Source of the DNA: Holosporales bacterium
GTDB taxonomy: Bacteria; Pseudomonadota; Alphaproteobacteria; Paracaedibacterales; CANFPP01
Length of the DNA: 64,000 bases
NCBI GenBank assembly: GCA_947449005.1
Contig: CANFPP010000006.1
Location: forward strand, 1-64,000
Reading direction: 5' to 3'
Position numbers and translations under genes: made by a program. The notes beneath the pieces were generated by a model, which was not told the DNA's origin, did no database searches, and saw only the letters and a program-made list of their open reading frames with translations. Positions within the stretch are counted from its first letter, which is position 1. Each line of letters starts with the position of its first letter. Shown here one piece after another: positions 7,856-17,114 of the stretch.

Positions 7856-9406
7856 CTAACCATAACGAACTTGACGTTCAATATGATCAATTTTTGTGAA
7901 TATATCTTTTGGAGTAACAGGAATATTTCCATCATACTCACACTCAATGCCAGCAGCCATTGCCCCTAAAATAGAAGCAATAACTTCATTTTTTGTTGCA
8001 ATCATTGCGAGTGTTGCGTAGGAAAGCAAAGCATCACCTGCCCCTACCGGGTCTACAACTTTATCAGCAAAACTATCAATTGTAAAAAAGCTGCGGGTGT
8101 CTTCACTTGGAGGATGATGGAAAACAATCATTCCTCTTTCTCCCATTTTCAACATCAATGTTTTGCATTCTGCGCGGCGATATAATTCACTGCCCAACGG
8201 CCTTATAACGGAATCTTGGTCACCCAAAGAAAATCTTGCTTCTCTCTCGTTAGGCGTAATGAGATCAAATCCTTTAAACTCTAGTATGTTTCCCCAGCGA
8301 CTTGCAACTTGACTATCAGCAACGCGGAAGCATCCCTTTGGTATACTATCTGTAAGTGTTGGTATTGTCTGACGGCTAAACATGCCATGCCTAAAATCAC
8401 TAAAAACGACAGCATCACATTCAGTATTTGATATTTGCTCTGCAAGCTGTTTTAGAATTTTATCTGAAATGGTGCGATTATCTAGCGTGTCTATTTTTAG
8501 TAAACGATAATTTCCAACAACAATTGCATTTTTATTAGTAGTTGGTCGTGTAGAGTCAATAATGGGTAAGCACTTGATATTGTTTGCTTCAAGATCTGCC
8601 AAAACTTGAGTAGTAAGTTTATCATCCCCCATAACGGTTGAAAATATAACTTCAGCTCCAGCTGCCTGAATGTGTTTTGCAACAACAGCAGCCCCTCCTG
8701 TAAAGTCTTGCTGATCTTCAAAACGCACGCTGATTGTTGGAGTTTTGGTCATCCCCCCAATCATGCTGCAATGCGTGTAACTATCAACGATAGTGTCGCC
8801 GACAACATGAACCTTAAGCCCTGCTGATTTTAAAACAGCCTCTCTTAAATCGCTGAATTTTAAATTTTCAGCATCCATGAGAACCATTAGCTTGTCAGCA
8901 GCTATCTTTGGAGGAGCCATTTCAATCAAAGCAGACGATGAGTAGACAATGTCACCAGGACTAAAAAGAACTTCGCCACCATAAGATTCAATTAAATCAA
9001 TCTCTTCTTGAGTCTTGGGAGGGATTGAACCATCAACATACTCATAACCTTTTGAATAATAGTTTGGCTGAATAAGACTTAAATTCTTTAAGGGTGTTGG
9101 CTCTGAATCAACAAGCACATAATCAACCATTTCAAATGCAGCTAAGTTTATCGCGCGCAGATCTTCTGGCACATAAGGGCGCATATTGGCCTTCATAATG
9201 TGCTTATCTGCTGTCACACTAATAATGAGAATATCGCCTTTAGATTTTGCAAAAAGAAGGTGGCGAATGTGGCCAGGATGAACGACGTCAAAAACGCCAT
9301 GGCACATGATAACCTTTTTATCACGCGGCATTGGCCCTATAATTTGACACAACTCTTTAACAGTTTTAACTTTATGTTTGTATTGAAAAATATCTTCTGC
9401 ATTCAT
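7856..9406 (-). CDS. HldE-like bifunctional cytidylyltransferase/PfkB sugar kinase, domains in reversed order
   Basis: About 516 residues. The N-terminal third is a nucleotidyltransferase: HGVFDVVHPGHIRHL carries the HxGH motif near residues 43-46. The C-terminal two thirds are a PfkB/ribokinase-type kinase, with VVGDTIVDSYTHC at its start, GGAAVVAKHI, and the signature VVDPVGAGDALL containing the catalytic Asp. E. coli HldE has the kinase first and the nucleotidyltransferase last, so the order here is swapped. The frame can be opened from a TTG at 9424, but the ATG at 9406 has an AGGG Shine-Dalgarno at proper distance. Expected job: phosphorylating and nucleotidylating a heptose-type sugar. 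Confidence 0.85.
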   Translation of the reverse strand: MNAEDIFQYKHKVKTVKELCQIIGPMPRDKKVIMCHGVFDVVHPGHIRHLLFAKSKGDILIISVTADKHIMKANMRPYVPEDLRAINLAAFEMVDYVLVDSEPTPLKNLSLIQPNYYSKGYEYVDGSIPPKTQEEIDLIESYGGEVLFSPGDIVYSSSALIEMAPPKIAADKLMVLMDAENLKFSDLREAVLKSAGLKVHVVGDTIVDSYTHCSMIGGMTKTPTISVRFEDQQDFTGGAAVVAKHIQAAGAEVIFSTVMGDDKLTTQVLADLEANNIKCLPIIDSTRPTTNKNAIVVGNYRLLKIDTLDNRTISDKILKQLAEQISNTECDAVVFSDFRHGMFSRQTIPTLTDSIPKGCFRVADSQVASRWGNILEFKGFDLITPNEREARFSLGDQDSVIRPLGSELYRRAECKTLMLKMGERGMIVFHHPPSEDTRSFFTIDSFADKVVDPVGAGDALLSYATLAMIATKNEVIASILGAMAAGIECEYDGNIPVTPKDIFTKIDHIERQVRYG

Positions 9407-9416
9407 GATAAGTACC

Positions 9417-10412
9417 CTAAGCAACCTTCTGTGTTAGCATTTCAAACCAAGTTTTCGTTGCCTTTTCAATAGATTGTGGATCCCACAAAGGAGCTTCACG
9501 CCAATAATCAATCTCGGCAACTATTTTTGCAACACCATCTTCAAAAGAAACTTCAGGCTTCCAATCAAGCTCTTTAGTGATTTTACTAATATCTGCCCAG
9601 GTGCAATCAGGCTCACCTGGTCTTTTAGGGATATAAATAACTTCACCGTCCAAAAGCTCAATTAATTTATTTACTGATTGCGGATTTCCTGCGCCTAGGT
9701 TGAAAACTTCGCCAGATTTTGATGTTTTAGCTGCTAAATAAAAAGCTTTTGCAATATCAGTGACATACAAAAAATCTCTTTTTTGCGTACCGTCACCAAC
9801 AACTGTAAAAGGTTTTTCAGCAAGTTTTTGCTTTAAAAAGACACCAAATACAGCGCCATAAGCACCAGATGTGCGTGACCTTGTGCCATAAGCATTAAAA
9901 ATGCGCACAGAATTTACTGGCAGCTTATAGACTTGGCTCCAATGAAAAGCAGCCTGTTCCCCCATATACTTACTTAAAGCATAAGGATATTCAGGAGAGA
10001 TCTTGTGATCTTCTCGAGTCGGCGTTGAGGCTAGCCCATAGCAAGACGAGGAAGCTGCATAAACAAACTTTTCAACATTCGCAAAACGAGAAGCTTCAAG
10101 AATAGAAACTGTTCCCTGAACATTTGCAGACATATATTCTGCTGGATTTTCAATAGAGGGAACAATGTCGCCTATGCCGGCAAAGTGAAAGACATACTTT
10201 GCTCCTTTAAACAGCGGTGAATCCGGCTTAATAGACCGGATATCACTCTGTTCAAAAACTACTTTTGGATTACTTTTGTGTTGTTCAAGATTAGCGAGTC
10301 TTCCACCAACTAAATTGTCAATAACTCGGACTTCAAATCCCTCATTAACCAAAAGATCAACTGTGTGACTGCCAATAAAGCCAGCGCCACCTGTTACAAC
10401 ACAAATCGCCAT
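9417..10412 (-). CDS. NAD-dependent sugar epimerase (GalE/UDP-glucose 4-epimerase type)
   Basis: A 331-residue extended SDR. The Rossmann motif GGAGFIGSH sits at residues 8-16, AASSSCYG near residue 119 provides the active-site serines, and Y144-K148 forms the YxxxK pair in YPYALSKYMGE. DFLYVTDIAKAF and VFNLGAGNPQSV are typical of UDP-sugar 4-epimerases and related dehydratases. It shares a single base with the next SDR upstream. A nucleotide-sugar 4-epimerase is the most likely activity, though the NDP and sugar cannot be assigned. Confidence 0.83.
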   Translation of the reverse strand: MAICVVTGGAGFIGSHTVDLLVNEGFEVRVIDNLVGGRLANLEQHKSNPKVVFEQSDIRSIKPDSPLFKGAKYVFHFAGIGDIVPSIENPAEYMSANVQGTVSILEASRFANVEKFVYAASSSCYGLASTPTREDHKISPEYPYALSKYMGEQAAFHWSQVYKLPVNSVRIFNAYGTRSRTSGAYGAVFGVFLKQKLAEKPFTVVGDGTQKRDFLYVTDIAKAFYLAAKTSKSGEVFNLGAGNPQSVNKLIELLDGEVIYIPKRPGEPDCTWADISKITKELDWKPEVSFEDGVAKIVAEIDYWREAPLWDPQSIEKATKTWFEMLTQKVA

Positions 10413-11407
10413 TAAGCAGCCTGCTTTCCATTTAGAGAGCGCACATTAAAGAATAGCTCGTTAGTAAGTGTATCCTTTAACTTGCCTGCTTTGAATGCCT
10501 GGCAAAGGTCACGAACAGCATCTTCAATTGTGTGAGTTGCCTTAAAACCAAGGTGACGCGCTATCTTGTCAGAATTAATGTGGTATGAGCGAATGTCATC
10601 CGTTGTCGTTGAAGTGATCTCTAGATCTTTTTTCTCTGGAAACTCTTCTTGAACAATGTCTCTGACAATTTCAGCAATTCTCATAATAGATAAGTTCTGA
10701 TAGCCTGCGTTAAATGTTTGACCAGCAATCTTTTCAGAAGAAACAGTTAAGAGAAGTTTGTAAAGATCACACATGTCTTGTATGTGCAAGTTTGGACGCA
10801 ACTGGCTTCCACCAAATACTGTGATTTTATTATTGTTTATCGCGTGGTTAGTTAAAATATTCACAGATAAGTCAAAGCGCATACGTGGGCTGTATCCACA
10901 AATAGTAGCTGGACGAATTGTTACGCAAACGAAGTTTTCATCTTGATGCTTAAACAATAACGGCTCACACATACCTTTGAATTTATTGTAAAGAGTCAAA
11001 GGAAGAAGCGGGTGCTCCTCTGTAACATCTGGTTGTTCAGACACACCATAAACAGAGCTGCTTGATGCATAAACAAAACGCGTTACGCCAGCTTTCTTAG
11101 CAGCAACAACCATTGGCTCAAAGCAATCATAATTTATAGTCTTGCTAAGGTCTTCATCAAGCTCAAAGCTCGGGTCATTAGAAATACAGGCCAAATGAAT
11201 AACTGTATCTACACCTTGGCAAGCCTCTGCGAATTTTTCTGTATCGCGGATATCTGCTTCATAAGTAGTTAAGCGTGGATGACTCGGTAAAAAACAACCA
11301 TAATACATAGTATCATAAACTGAAACAGTGTATCCCTCATCAAGTAATTGCTGTGTTAAAAGGGTGCCAACGTATCCAGCTCCACCAGTAATAAGTACAT
11401 GCTGCAT
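10412..11407 (-). CDS. NAD-dependent sugar epimerase/dehydratase (extended SDR)
   Basis: A 331-residue extended SDR. GGAGYVG at residues 8-14 binds NAD, YASSSSVYG near residue 113 holds the catalytic serine, and Y140-K144 in LYNKFK is the YxxxK pair. TFNAGYQNLS and the C-terminal LGFKATHTIEDAVRDL repeat the normal pattern of NDP-sugar epimerases. The region DIRSYHINSDKIARHLGF is seen in SDRs acting on heptose and GDP-sugars. It starts 24 bp after the transaldolase gene. Together with the adjacent epimerase it probably remodels the activated heptose-type sugar. Confidence 0.82.
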   Translation of the reverse strand: MQHVLITGGAGYVGTLLTQQLLDEGYTVSVYDTMYYGCFLPSHPRLTTYEADIRDTEKFAEACQGVDTVIHLACISNDPSFELDEDLSKTINYDCFEPMVVAAKKAGVTRFVYASSSSVYGVSEQPDVTEEHPLLPLTLYNKFKGMCEPLLFKHQDENFVCVTIRPATICGYSPRMRFDLSVNILTNHAINNNKITVFGGSQLRPNLHIQDMCDLYKLLLTVSSEKIAGQTFNAGYQNLSIMRIAEIVRDIVQEEFPEKKDLEITSTTTDDIRSYHINSDKIARHLGFKATHTIEDAVRDLCQAFKAGKLKDTLTNELFFNVRSLNGKQAA

Positions 11408-11431
11408 GAAAAAATCTCCAATAAAAAAAAA

Positions 11432-12193
11432 TTAAGCAATCTTTGCGTTTAGTTGAACTGCATTGTCCTGCTCACCAGTTGCTATGCTGTAAGCTGAAGC
11501 TTTAGCATCACGATAAAACATTTCAACAGTTTCTTGGGAGTAATCAAATAAATCCTTACCAAACAATGAAAGTTTAGCCAAAATATCAGAAGTAGCGGTT
11601 ATAATATCGCAACCACTTTGATCTGCATGGATTACATTTAAAAGCTCTCTTGGGCTTGCCCAAAGCAATTCTGCTTTTGGCTTTGAAGCCACTGTTTTTT
11701 TAGCCTCTGTCATAAGCGGCAACGGATCGACGCCAGTATCAGCAATTCTTCCGGCAAAAACAGAAACTATAGCCGCTGTTTCTTTACTTAGACAATTAGT
11801 GACTTCTCTTATTTGTTCTTCTGTAAAAATAGCAGTAATGTTTAACTTTACACCAGCTTCTGCAAGAGACTTTATAATTGGACCAGTAAACTCTCTTTTT
11901 GTGTTCATTACAGGAATTTTTACATAGACATTTTCGCTCCAGCGAGTAATTTCCAGAGCTTGTTTTTCCATTGTTTCTAAATCATCAGCAAATACTTCAA
12001 AAGATATAGGACGATCTCCAATTATCTTCAAAGCCTCAAAAGAAAATTCTTTATAGTCAGTAATCCCTGCTTTGCGCATTAATGTGGGATTTGTTGTGAA
12101 TCCTTTTACCCATGGTTTTTCAGCGAGTGATTTAATGTCACTTAAATTTGCTCCATCGGCATAAATTTTAACTTTTAGGGACTCTAAATTCAT
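11432..12193 (-). CDS. Transaldolase/fructose-6-phosphate aldolase-like enzyme
   Basis: About 253 residues, the size of small TalC-type transaldolases. KIYADGAN near the start carries the conserved Asp, GFTTNPTL follows, and YVKIP holds the Schiff-base lysine (about residue 92). LNITAIFTEEQI also matches the family. Of two close ATGs (12199 and 12193) the second has AAGGA seven bases upstream and is preferred. A transaldolase can supply sedoheptulose 7-phosphate, the substrate of the GmhA-like isomerase two genes upstream, so this gene fits as the entry step of a heptose pathway. Confidence 0.82.
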   Translation of the reverse strand: MNLESLKVKIYADGANLSDIKSLAEKPWVKGFTTNPTLMRKAGITDYKEFSFEALKIIGDRPISFEVFADDLETMEKQALEITRWSENVYVKIPVMNTKREFTGPIIKSLAEAGVKLNITAIFTEEQIREVTNCLSKETAAIVSVFAGRIADTGVDPLPLMTEAKKTVASKPKAELLWASPRELLNVIHADQSGCDIITATSDILAKLSLFGKDLFDYSQETVEMFYRDAKASAYSIATGEQDNAVQLNAKIA

Positions 12194-12207
12194 TTTCATT
12201 CCTTAAT

Positions 12208-12738
12208 TTAATCTTGCATCACAATAAAATTAACGGCGTCCAATAAGCTTTTGCAAACAAAATCTGCTACGTACGGATTCTCTTCTGCATAACCACGCTC
12301 AATTAAAATTGAGCCCTTACAACCAGCGTTTTGACCAGCCCCAATATCTCTCCATCTATCTCCTATCATGTAGCTTTGAGTTAGGTCAATATTCATTTCA
12401 TGACTAGCTTCTAGCAGCATTCCAGGTTTTGGTTTGTAGCAACGACAATCAGCACTATCAACCTCATAACAAACATTAATGAGGTCAATTGGTAGTTTTA
12501 ATTTGATTATTTGATGCATGCTCTCGACTACTTCACGAGCCTGCTTCCCAGTGGCAACATCAGGTTGGTTGGTTACAATGACCAACAAATACCCCAACGA
12601 TTTTAATGTAAGCAGGGCCCCTTCTACGTCTTCATAAAAACGAAAATCTTCTACTGTGTCAGGAGGATAAGGTTTTCCCTCTCGCACGACGGAATAATTA
12701 ATCACTCCGTCTCTGTCGAGGAAAACTGCTTTGTTCAT
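12208..12738 (-). CDS. gmhB: GmhB-like HAD phosphatase (heptose bisphosphate phosphatase type)
   Basis: A HAD-IIIA phosphatase of about 176 residues. KAVFLDRDGVIN contains the DxD nucleophile motif, VIVTNQPDVATGK motif II, KPKPGML motif III and MIGDRWRDIGAGQNAG motif IV. The zinc loop is only partly kept: CYEVDSADCRC retains three cysteines but lacks the histidine usual in GmhB. A longer frame opens at 12774 inside the upstream gene, but the ATG at 12738 gives the standard family N-terminus. It probably removes the second phosphate from a heptose bisphosphate. Confidence 0.78.
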   Translation of the reverse strand: MNKAVFLDRDGVINYSVVREGKPYPPDTVEDFRFYEDVEGALLTLKSLGYLLVIVTNQPDVATGKQAREVVESMHQIIKLKLPIDLINVCYEVDSADCRCYKPKPGMLLEASHEMNIDLTQSYMIGDRWRDIGAGQNAGCKGSILIERGYAEENPYVADFVCKSLLDAVNFIVMQD

Positions 12739-12746
12739 TTTAAAAC

Positions 12747-13352
12747 CTAAGCTGCTGCTGTTGTTCTTTCCCACTTGGTTTCAACGGCTTGTAGCTTTGG
12801 ATGACTTACCAAACAATGCCAAACAACACCTTGAAAAGCTTCAGCATGAGGAGTTATGCGACTATTGTGAATAGTTGGAATCAAAACAACCACATCGCCT
12901 TTTTCTTTCGTATAGCCACCATTGCGCCCAACGATACCAAATATTTTTAATCCTCTTACTTTAGCTTCATCAATAGCTTTAACTAGATTGGGACTAATAT
13001 TGTTTTTAGCATCACCTCCGCCAACAGACAAAATTAAGATAGCGTCTTTCTCATTAGCTTTGCTCACCTTTAGCCAAGCTGAAAAAACCGTATCCCAACC
13101 TTCATCATTCGTTCTAGCTGTTAGCTCAGAAACATTATCTGTTGGGGCATAAGCTTCAATTGCACAAAGTTTACGAAAATCATTAACTGCATGGCCACAA
13201 TTTGCAGCACTTCCACCGACACCAAGAATAAAGAGCCTACCTTCCCGTTGACGCAAAGATGCCAATTCATCAGCTAGTTTCTCAATTAAACTATAATCTA
13301 ATTGTTGTGATATTTCTTGAACTTCTGCAAAGAATGTCTGTGTGTGCTGCAT
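12747..13352 (-). CDS. gmhA: GmhA-like SIS-domain sugar-phosphate isomerase
   Basis: A 201-residue SIS-domain protein. FILGVGGSAANCGHAVNDF (about residues 42-60) is the phosphosugar-binding signature of sedoheptulose 7-phosphate isomerases, and SVGGGDAKNNISPNL and TPHAEAFQGVVWHCLV match the later parts of GmhA. It is the first gene of the minus-strand sugar operon and is followed by the phosphatase after 8 bp. Expected reaction: sedoheptulose 7-phosphate to a heptose 7-phosphate. Confidence 0.82.
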   Translation of the reverse strand: MQHTQTFFAEVQEISQQLDYSLIEKLADELASLRQREGRLFILGVGGSAANCGHAVNDFRKLCAIEAYAPTDNVSELTARTNDEGWDTVFSAWLKVSKANEKDAILILSVGGGDAKNNISPNLVKAIDEAKVRGLKIFGIVGRNGGYTKEKGDVVVLIPTIHNSRITPHAEAFQGVVWHCLVSHPKLQAVETKWERTTAAA

Positions 13353-13476
13353 TTGTGTTTCCTAAAACTTAGTTTTTCAAAAATATGTTTTTTGCAATTC
13401 CAACGCTAATTGATCTCAGAGGATATCCAAAATCTTTTCTCTTATGCAAGTTATTTATAAGGGATTTTTGTGGTGG

Positions 13477-13962
13477 CTATAAAGTTGCCAAAACACCCTC
13501 AGCACTAGATATCTCGCACGAACCAACACTTGGCTCAACATGTACACTTTCAACGATTCCATCATTAACAACCATCACATAGCGCTGTGAACGCATTCCC
13601 ATGCCATGACCAGATGCATCCAGCTCCAAGCCAACGGCTTTCGTAAAATCAGCATTTCCGTCGGCTAACATAACAACTTTATCTTGTGTCTTTTGATCCT
13701 TTGCCCAAGCTTGCATAACAAAAGCATCATTGACTGAAATACATGCAACTTGGTCAATTCCCTTAGCCTTAAGAGCCGCATCATTCGCAATAAAACCTGG
13801 TAATTGTTTTGCTGAACAGACGGGGGTAAATGCGCCTGGAAGACCAAATAAGATCGTTTTTTTGTTTTTAAAGAAATCTCCAGAATTGATATCTTGACCA
13901 CCAGACTCTGTTGCTTTCTTAAAGTTTACTTTAGGTAAGTGATCGCCAGCTTTGATTGTCAT
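13477..13962 (-). CDS. Peroxiredoxin (Prx5/hybrid AhpC-TSA type)
   Basis: A 161-residue thiol peroxidase. PGAFTPVCSAKQLPGF carries the peroxidatic Cys in the PxxxTxxC context, and the conserved Arg lies in MRSQRYVMVVNDG. A further Cys at SVGSCEISSAEGVL near the C-terminus occupies the position typical of Prx5 resolving cysteines. It reduces hydrogen peroxide and alkyl hydroperoxides in the cytoplasm, using thioredoxin or glutaredoxin. It is a separate unit, 125 bp from the sugar operon. Confidence 0.9.
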   Translation of the reverse strand: MTIKAGDHLPKVNFKKATESGGQDINSGDFFKNKKTILFGLPGAFTPVCSAKQLPGFIANDAALKAKGIDQVACISVNDAFVMQAWAKDQKTQDKVVMLADGNADFTKAVGLELDASGHGMGMRSQRYVMVVNDGIVESVHVEPSVGSCEISSAEGVLATL

Positions 13963-14119
13963 TTTACTAATCCTTTGTTGTTGATTTTTTCTGACTATAC
14001 CTCTTCCGATGCGACACTGCTATTTCTTTATATCATTTTTTGATGTTACTCCCTCTTGTTTTTCGGCGTGAGGGTTGTCATAATCCGAAATTAAATAAAC
14101 AAAATAACCTTGGTGTTTT

Positions 14120-14920
14120 ATGCGCTGTTCGTCTTATTGTACGGCAGATAGTTATAGTATAGATGATTTGGCAAAGTTTCTTCGAAGCGAAGGACTTGAT
14201 CCAAAATTTTATAATGACGTGATTCATGTTCGAAAAGATGGTGAAGACACGGGCAAAGATATTTTCTATTTTCCTTACGGTTGCGTTATTTTTTGGGGAA
14301 CTGATGAAGAGGAAGACAATCAATTTATTGAGTCTTTGAAGCCTTTTGAAAGCTCTCCTTTGGCAAACAACACGCAGGATGGATGTGTTTTTCAACTAGG
14401 GTCTGAGACTATTATTAATGAGGAAGATGATGAGATTATTCTAGAATCACATGATCCTCTCATAAAACTTTCCTTGTCACATGGCTTATCTCAATCAGTA
14501 AAATTAACAGCTTTTGAAGAGTCCATTGGAAGGACGATTGAAAAGACACGTCATTTACCAAGAGAGCTAGCCATGATGGGAAAGATCTCTCTATCACGAC
14601 AAAAGCTATCCAAAAAGATTGGCGCTTTGTTTGCAGAGAGAAATTCAATAAACTTACACAGCGATATTTTAGATACTCCAGAATTCTTCTGGCGTCGTCC
14701 ACGCTATGAGCCATATTATCACATGGCAGCCGAGTATATGGACATTAAGACGCGTCTCGATATTTTGAACAAACGCCTTGATGTCATTCATGAGCTTTAT
14801 GATATTTTGTCAAATGAGCTTAAGCATGCACACTCTTCTCGTTTGGAGTGGATTATTATTTGGCTGATTGTTAGTGAAGTTATCATGCATGTCTTGAAGG
14901 ATTTTTTGAAGTGGATCTAA
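14120..14920 (+). CDS. RMD1/DUF155-family membrane-anchored protein
   Basis: A 266-residue protein of the RMD1/Sif2 (DUF155) family. The N-terminal half contains DIFYFPYGCVIFWG, the C-terminal half DTPEFFWRRPRYEPYYHMA, both family hallmarks, followed by a coiled segment (KTRLDILNKRLDVIHELYDIL) and a C-terminal membrane helix (IIIWLIVSEVIMHVLKDFL). Eukaryotic relatives are mitochondrial inner-membrane proteins linked to mitoribosome stability; the bacterial role is not known. It lies 66 bp upstream of lolD, possibly co-transcribed. Confidence 0.82.
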   Translation: MRCSSYCTADSYSIDDLAKFLRSEGLDPKFYNDVIHVRKDGEDTGKDIFYFPYGCVIFWGTDEEEDNQFIESLKPFESSPLANNTQDGCVFQLGSETIINEEDDEIILESHDPLIKLSLSHGLSQSVKLTAFEESIGRTIEKTRHLPRELAMMGKISLSRQKLSKKIGALFAERNSINLHSDILDTPEFFWRRPRYEPYYHMAAEYMDIKTRLDILNKRLDVIHELYDILSNELKHAHSSRLEWIIIWLIVSEVIMHVLKDFLKWI

Positions 14921-14986
14921 AAGCGGTTATTACCACCCCTCTGCCGTCAGTTATGATAACTAAAAGCGTAACAGGATTGAGAGAAA

Positions 14987-15670
14987 ATGACAGGTAGTAA
15001 GGCAGCGGTTCTTGAATTACAAGGAATTACGCGAGTTTTTCAGCAAGGTGATACGGAATTACAAATTCTTTGCGGAGTTAATTTAACCGTTAAATCCGGA
15101 GAAATTGTCGCTCTGTTGGGACCAAGCGGTTCAGGTAAATCAACCTTGTTGCAAATTTCCGGACTTTTAGAATCTCCAACTTCTGGTTCCGTTTTGATGA
15201 ATAATATTGCCTGCCAAACATTGGATGATGAGCAACGCACTCTATTGCGCCGTCAATACGTTGGGTTTGTTTATCAATTCCATCATTTATTGCCAGAATT
15301 TTCTGCACTTGAAAATGTGATGTTGCCCCAATTTATTAGTGGTGTAGATCGTGCAACTGCAAAGGCAAGAGCAGAGCAATTATTAGTAAAGATGGGCCTA
15401 TCGCATCGCTTAGAGCACCGTCCCCAAAAACTATCGGGCGGCGAGCAGCAACGAGTTGCCATCGCGCGTGCCCTTGCAAATAAACCAAAAATTTTGCTCG
15501 CCGATGAGCCAACAGGAAATCTTGACTCTCAAACTTCTGAGAAGGTTTTCAATGAAATGCTAACTCTCGTTCGCGAAACCGGTCTTGCTGCTATCGTTGC
15601 GACTCACAACCTAGAGCTCGCCAATAAAATGGATCGTATTATTCGCCTGAACGATGGAGTGTTACTTTAA
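14987..15670 (+). CDS. lolD: LolD, ATP-binding subunit of the lipoprotein-releasing ABC transporter
   Basis: A 227-residue ABC ATPase of the LolD/MacB subfamily. Walker A is GPSGSGKST, the Q-loop region is [21 protein letters not shown], the signature is [15 protein letters not shown] and Walker B is [13 protein letters not shown], with the switch His in ATHNLEL. The QFHHLLPEF segment is typical of LolD. It should energise transfer of lipoproteins from the inner membrane to LolA. The membrane subunits LolC/E are not in this window. Confidence 0.88.
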   Translation: MTGSKAAVLELQGITRVFQQGDTELQILCGVNLTVKSGEIVALLGPSGSGKSTLLQISGLLESPTSGSVLMNNIACQTLDDEQRTLLRRQYVGFVYQFHHLLPEFSALENVMLPQFISGVDRATAKARAEQLLVKMGLSHRLEHRPQKLSGGEQQRVAIARALANKPKILLADEPTGNLDSQTSEKVFNEMLTLVRETGLAAIVATHNLELANKMDRIIRLNDGVLL

Positions 15671-15680
15671 ACTTTATAAC

Positions 15681-17114
15681 CTAGAAGAATTCTCCAGCGG
15701 CAGCGCTTATAACGAGTCCCGCTATGACTAAAAATACCCAATTAATTTTCTCTTTAAAAACGGCAACTATCGGGTCGTCATGTAACAGGTTTCGATTTGC
15801 CTTAAGCCAAAGATTCGAGAGCATGTAAAGCAAAAGTGGGCAGAGAAACCACAAAACTGACTTATATGGGTAAAGGTGATCGATATCCCCATTCTCAATG
15901 TACATCATCAAAACAATGCTCGTTAAAAAGCCGCAGGAAATACCAAGCATGGCAACGATAGGAGCATCGCTTTGGATGTAGCCGCGTCCTGCAACGAGAG
16001 TGCTCTCCGAAAGGCCATTTAATTCAATGAAACGTTTTAAAAAGGCTAAGCTTAGGAATAAGAATAAACACAACCCAATGAGCCAGTTTGAGTAGGCAAC
16101 GCCTGTTATTTGGTAGCCAGCCAGGATTCTGATTATATAAAAAGCCGACAAAAAGAAAACATCATTGAGAAAAAATTTTTTAATTTTGATCGAATAGATG
16201 AGGTTTAAAACTATATAAGAATAAGCCAATATTAGAAAACTAGGATTTAGCCTAAGCCCCAACAATACAAAGGAAATCTGTAGGACAAGAATCAAAAAAA
16301 CTGCTTTTGGCAGATGAATGGTGCCTCTGGCTAACGGCCTGAAACGTTTTCTTTTGTGAAGACGATCGGACTCTAAATCAAACAAATCGTTGATGATGTA
16401 CATTGAAGAAGCGAGCAGGCTAAACGCGCAAAATCCAATAAAACAATTCAAGAAAAGTTGAAAATCTAAAAACTTATGCGAAGCAAAAAGAGGCAGGAAA
16501 ATCAGAAGATTCTTAACCCATTGATAGGGACGGATAAGGCGAAACAGCGATTTAAATCCAGATTTTTCTTCCACAAATTCTGTTGATTTGATGTCAAATG
16601 TTCTTAGCTTTTTGAGAACCTTTTCGGGAGTATTGATGGCATAGGCCTCTGCAGAATCCTGCCAAACCAAAAGATCGTCTTTTGAGTTTCCAGCATAAAT
16701 AAAGCCATTTTTACCAAATTCCTTAACAAGTGTTTTTGCTTTCTCCCCCGCCCTTAAATTCTCTTTACCATTGCTGGCGAAGTATCCTTCAAAACAACCA
16801 AGATGATCACAGACGGCTTTTGCAAACTTATCATCAGCTGCAGTTGCTAGATAAAGTGGATGTCCTAGAGCTTTTTTCTGTTTTAAGAACTCAATAAATT
16901 GTTCGTTATAAGGAAGTAACGCCGCAGCAGGAAGGGCGACTTTTGCGAGCTGCTGTTTAAGATAGGCTCGCCCGCCTTTAATTAGCCAAACAAGAGCAAA
17001 GAAAAATTTCCACGGATATTTTTTAAGAAATATTAAAAGAGATTCATGGAGAACGTCACTGCGAATGAGTGTGCCATCTAAATCGACGCACAAGGGAAGT
17101 TTAGAAGCATTCAT
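15681..17114 (-). CDS. HAD-domain/UbiA prenyltransferase fusion
   Basis: A 477-residue fusion. Residues 1-190 are a HAD hydrolase-like domain (LCVDLDGTLIRSDVLHESL, with GNSKDDLLVW as motif IV). From about residue 190 it is a polytopic UbiA-family prenyltransferase: the aspartate motif is NDLFDLESDRLHKRKRFRP and about eight membrane helices follow. The RPYQWVKNLL entry is typical of decaprenyl-phosphate phosphoribosyltransferase-like members, suggesting transfer of a phosphosugar to polyprenyl phosphate. The start shares a base with the end of petC, so it may be read through from the bc1 operon. Confidence 0.82.
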   Translation of the reverse strand: MNASKLPLCVDLDGTLIRSDVLHESLLIFLKKYPWKFFFALVWLIKGGRAYLKQQLAKVALPAAALLPYNEQFIEFLKQKKALGHPLYLATAADDKFAKAVCDHLGCFEGYFASNGKENLRAGEKAKTLVKEFGKNGFIYAGNSKDDLLVWQDSAEAYAINTPEKVLKKLRTFDIKSTEFVEEKSGFKSLFRLIRPYQWVKNLLIFLPLFASHKFLDFQLFLNCFIGFCAFSLLASSMYIINDLFDLESDRLHKRKRFRPLARGTIHLPKAVFLILVLQISFVLLGLRLNPSFLILAYSYIVLNLIYSIKIKKFFLNDVFFLSAFYIIRILAGYQITGVAYSNWLIGLCLFLFLSLAFLKRFIELNGLSESTLVAGRGYIQSDAPIVAMLGISCGFLTSIVLMMYIENGDIDHLYPYKSVLWFLCPLLLYMLSNLWLKANRNLLHDDPIVAVFKEKINWVFLVIAGLVISAAAGEFF

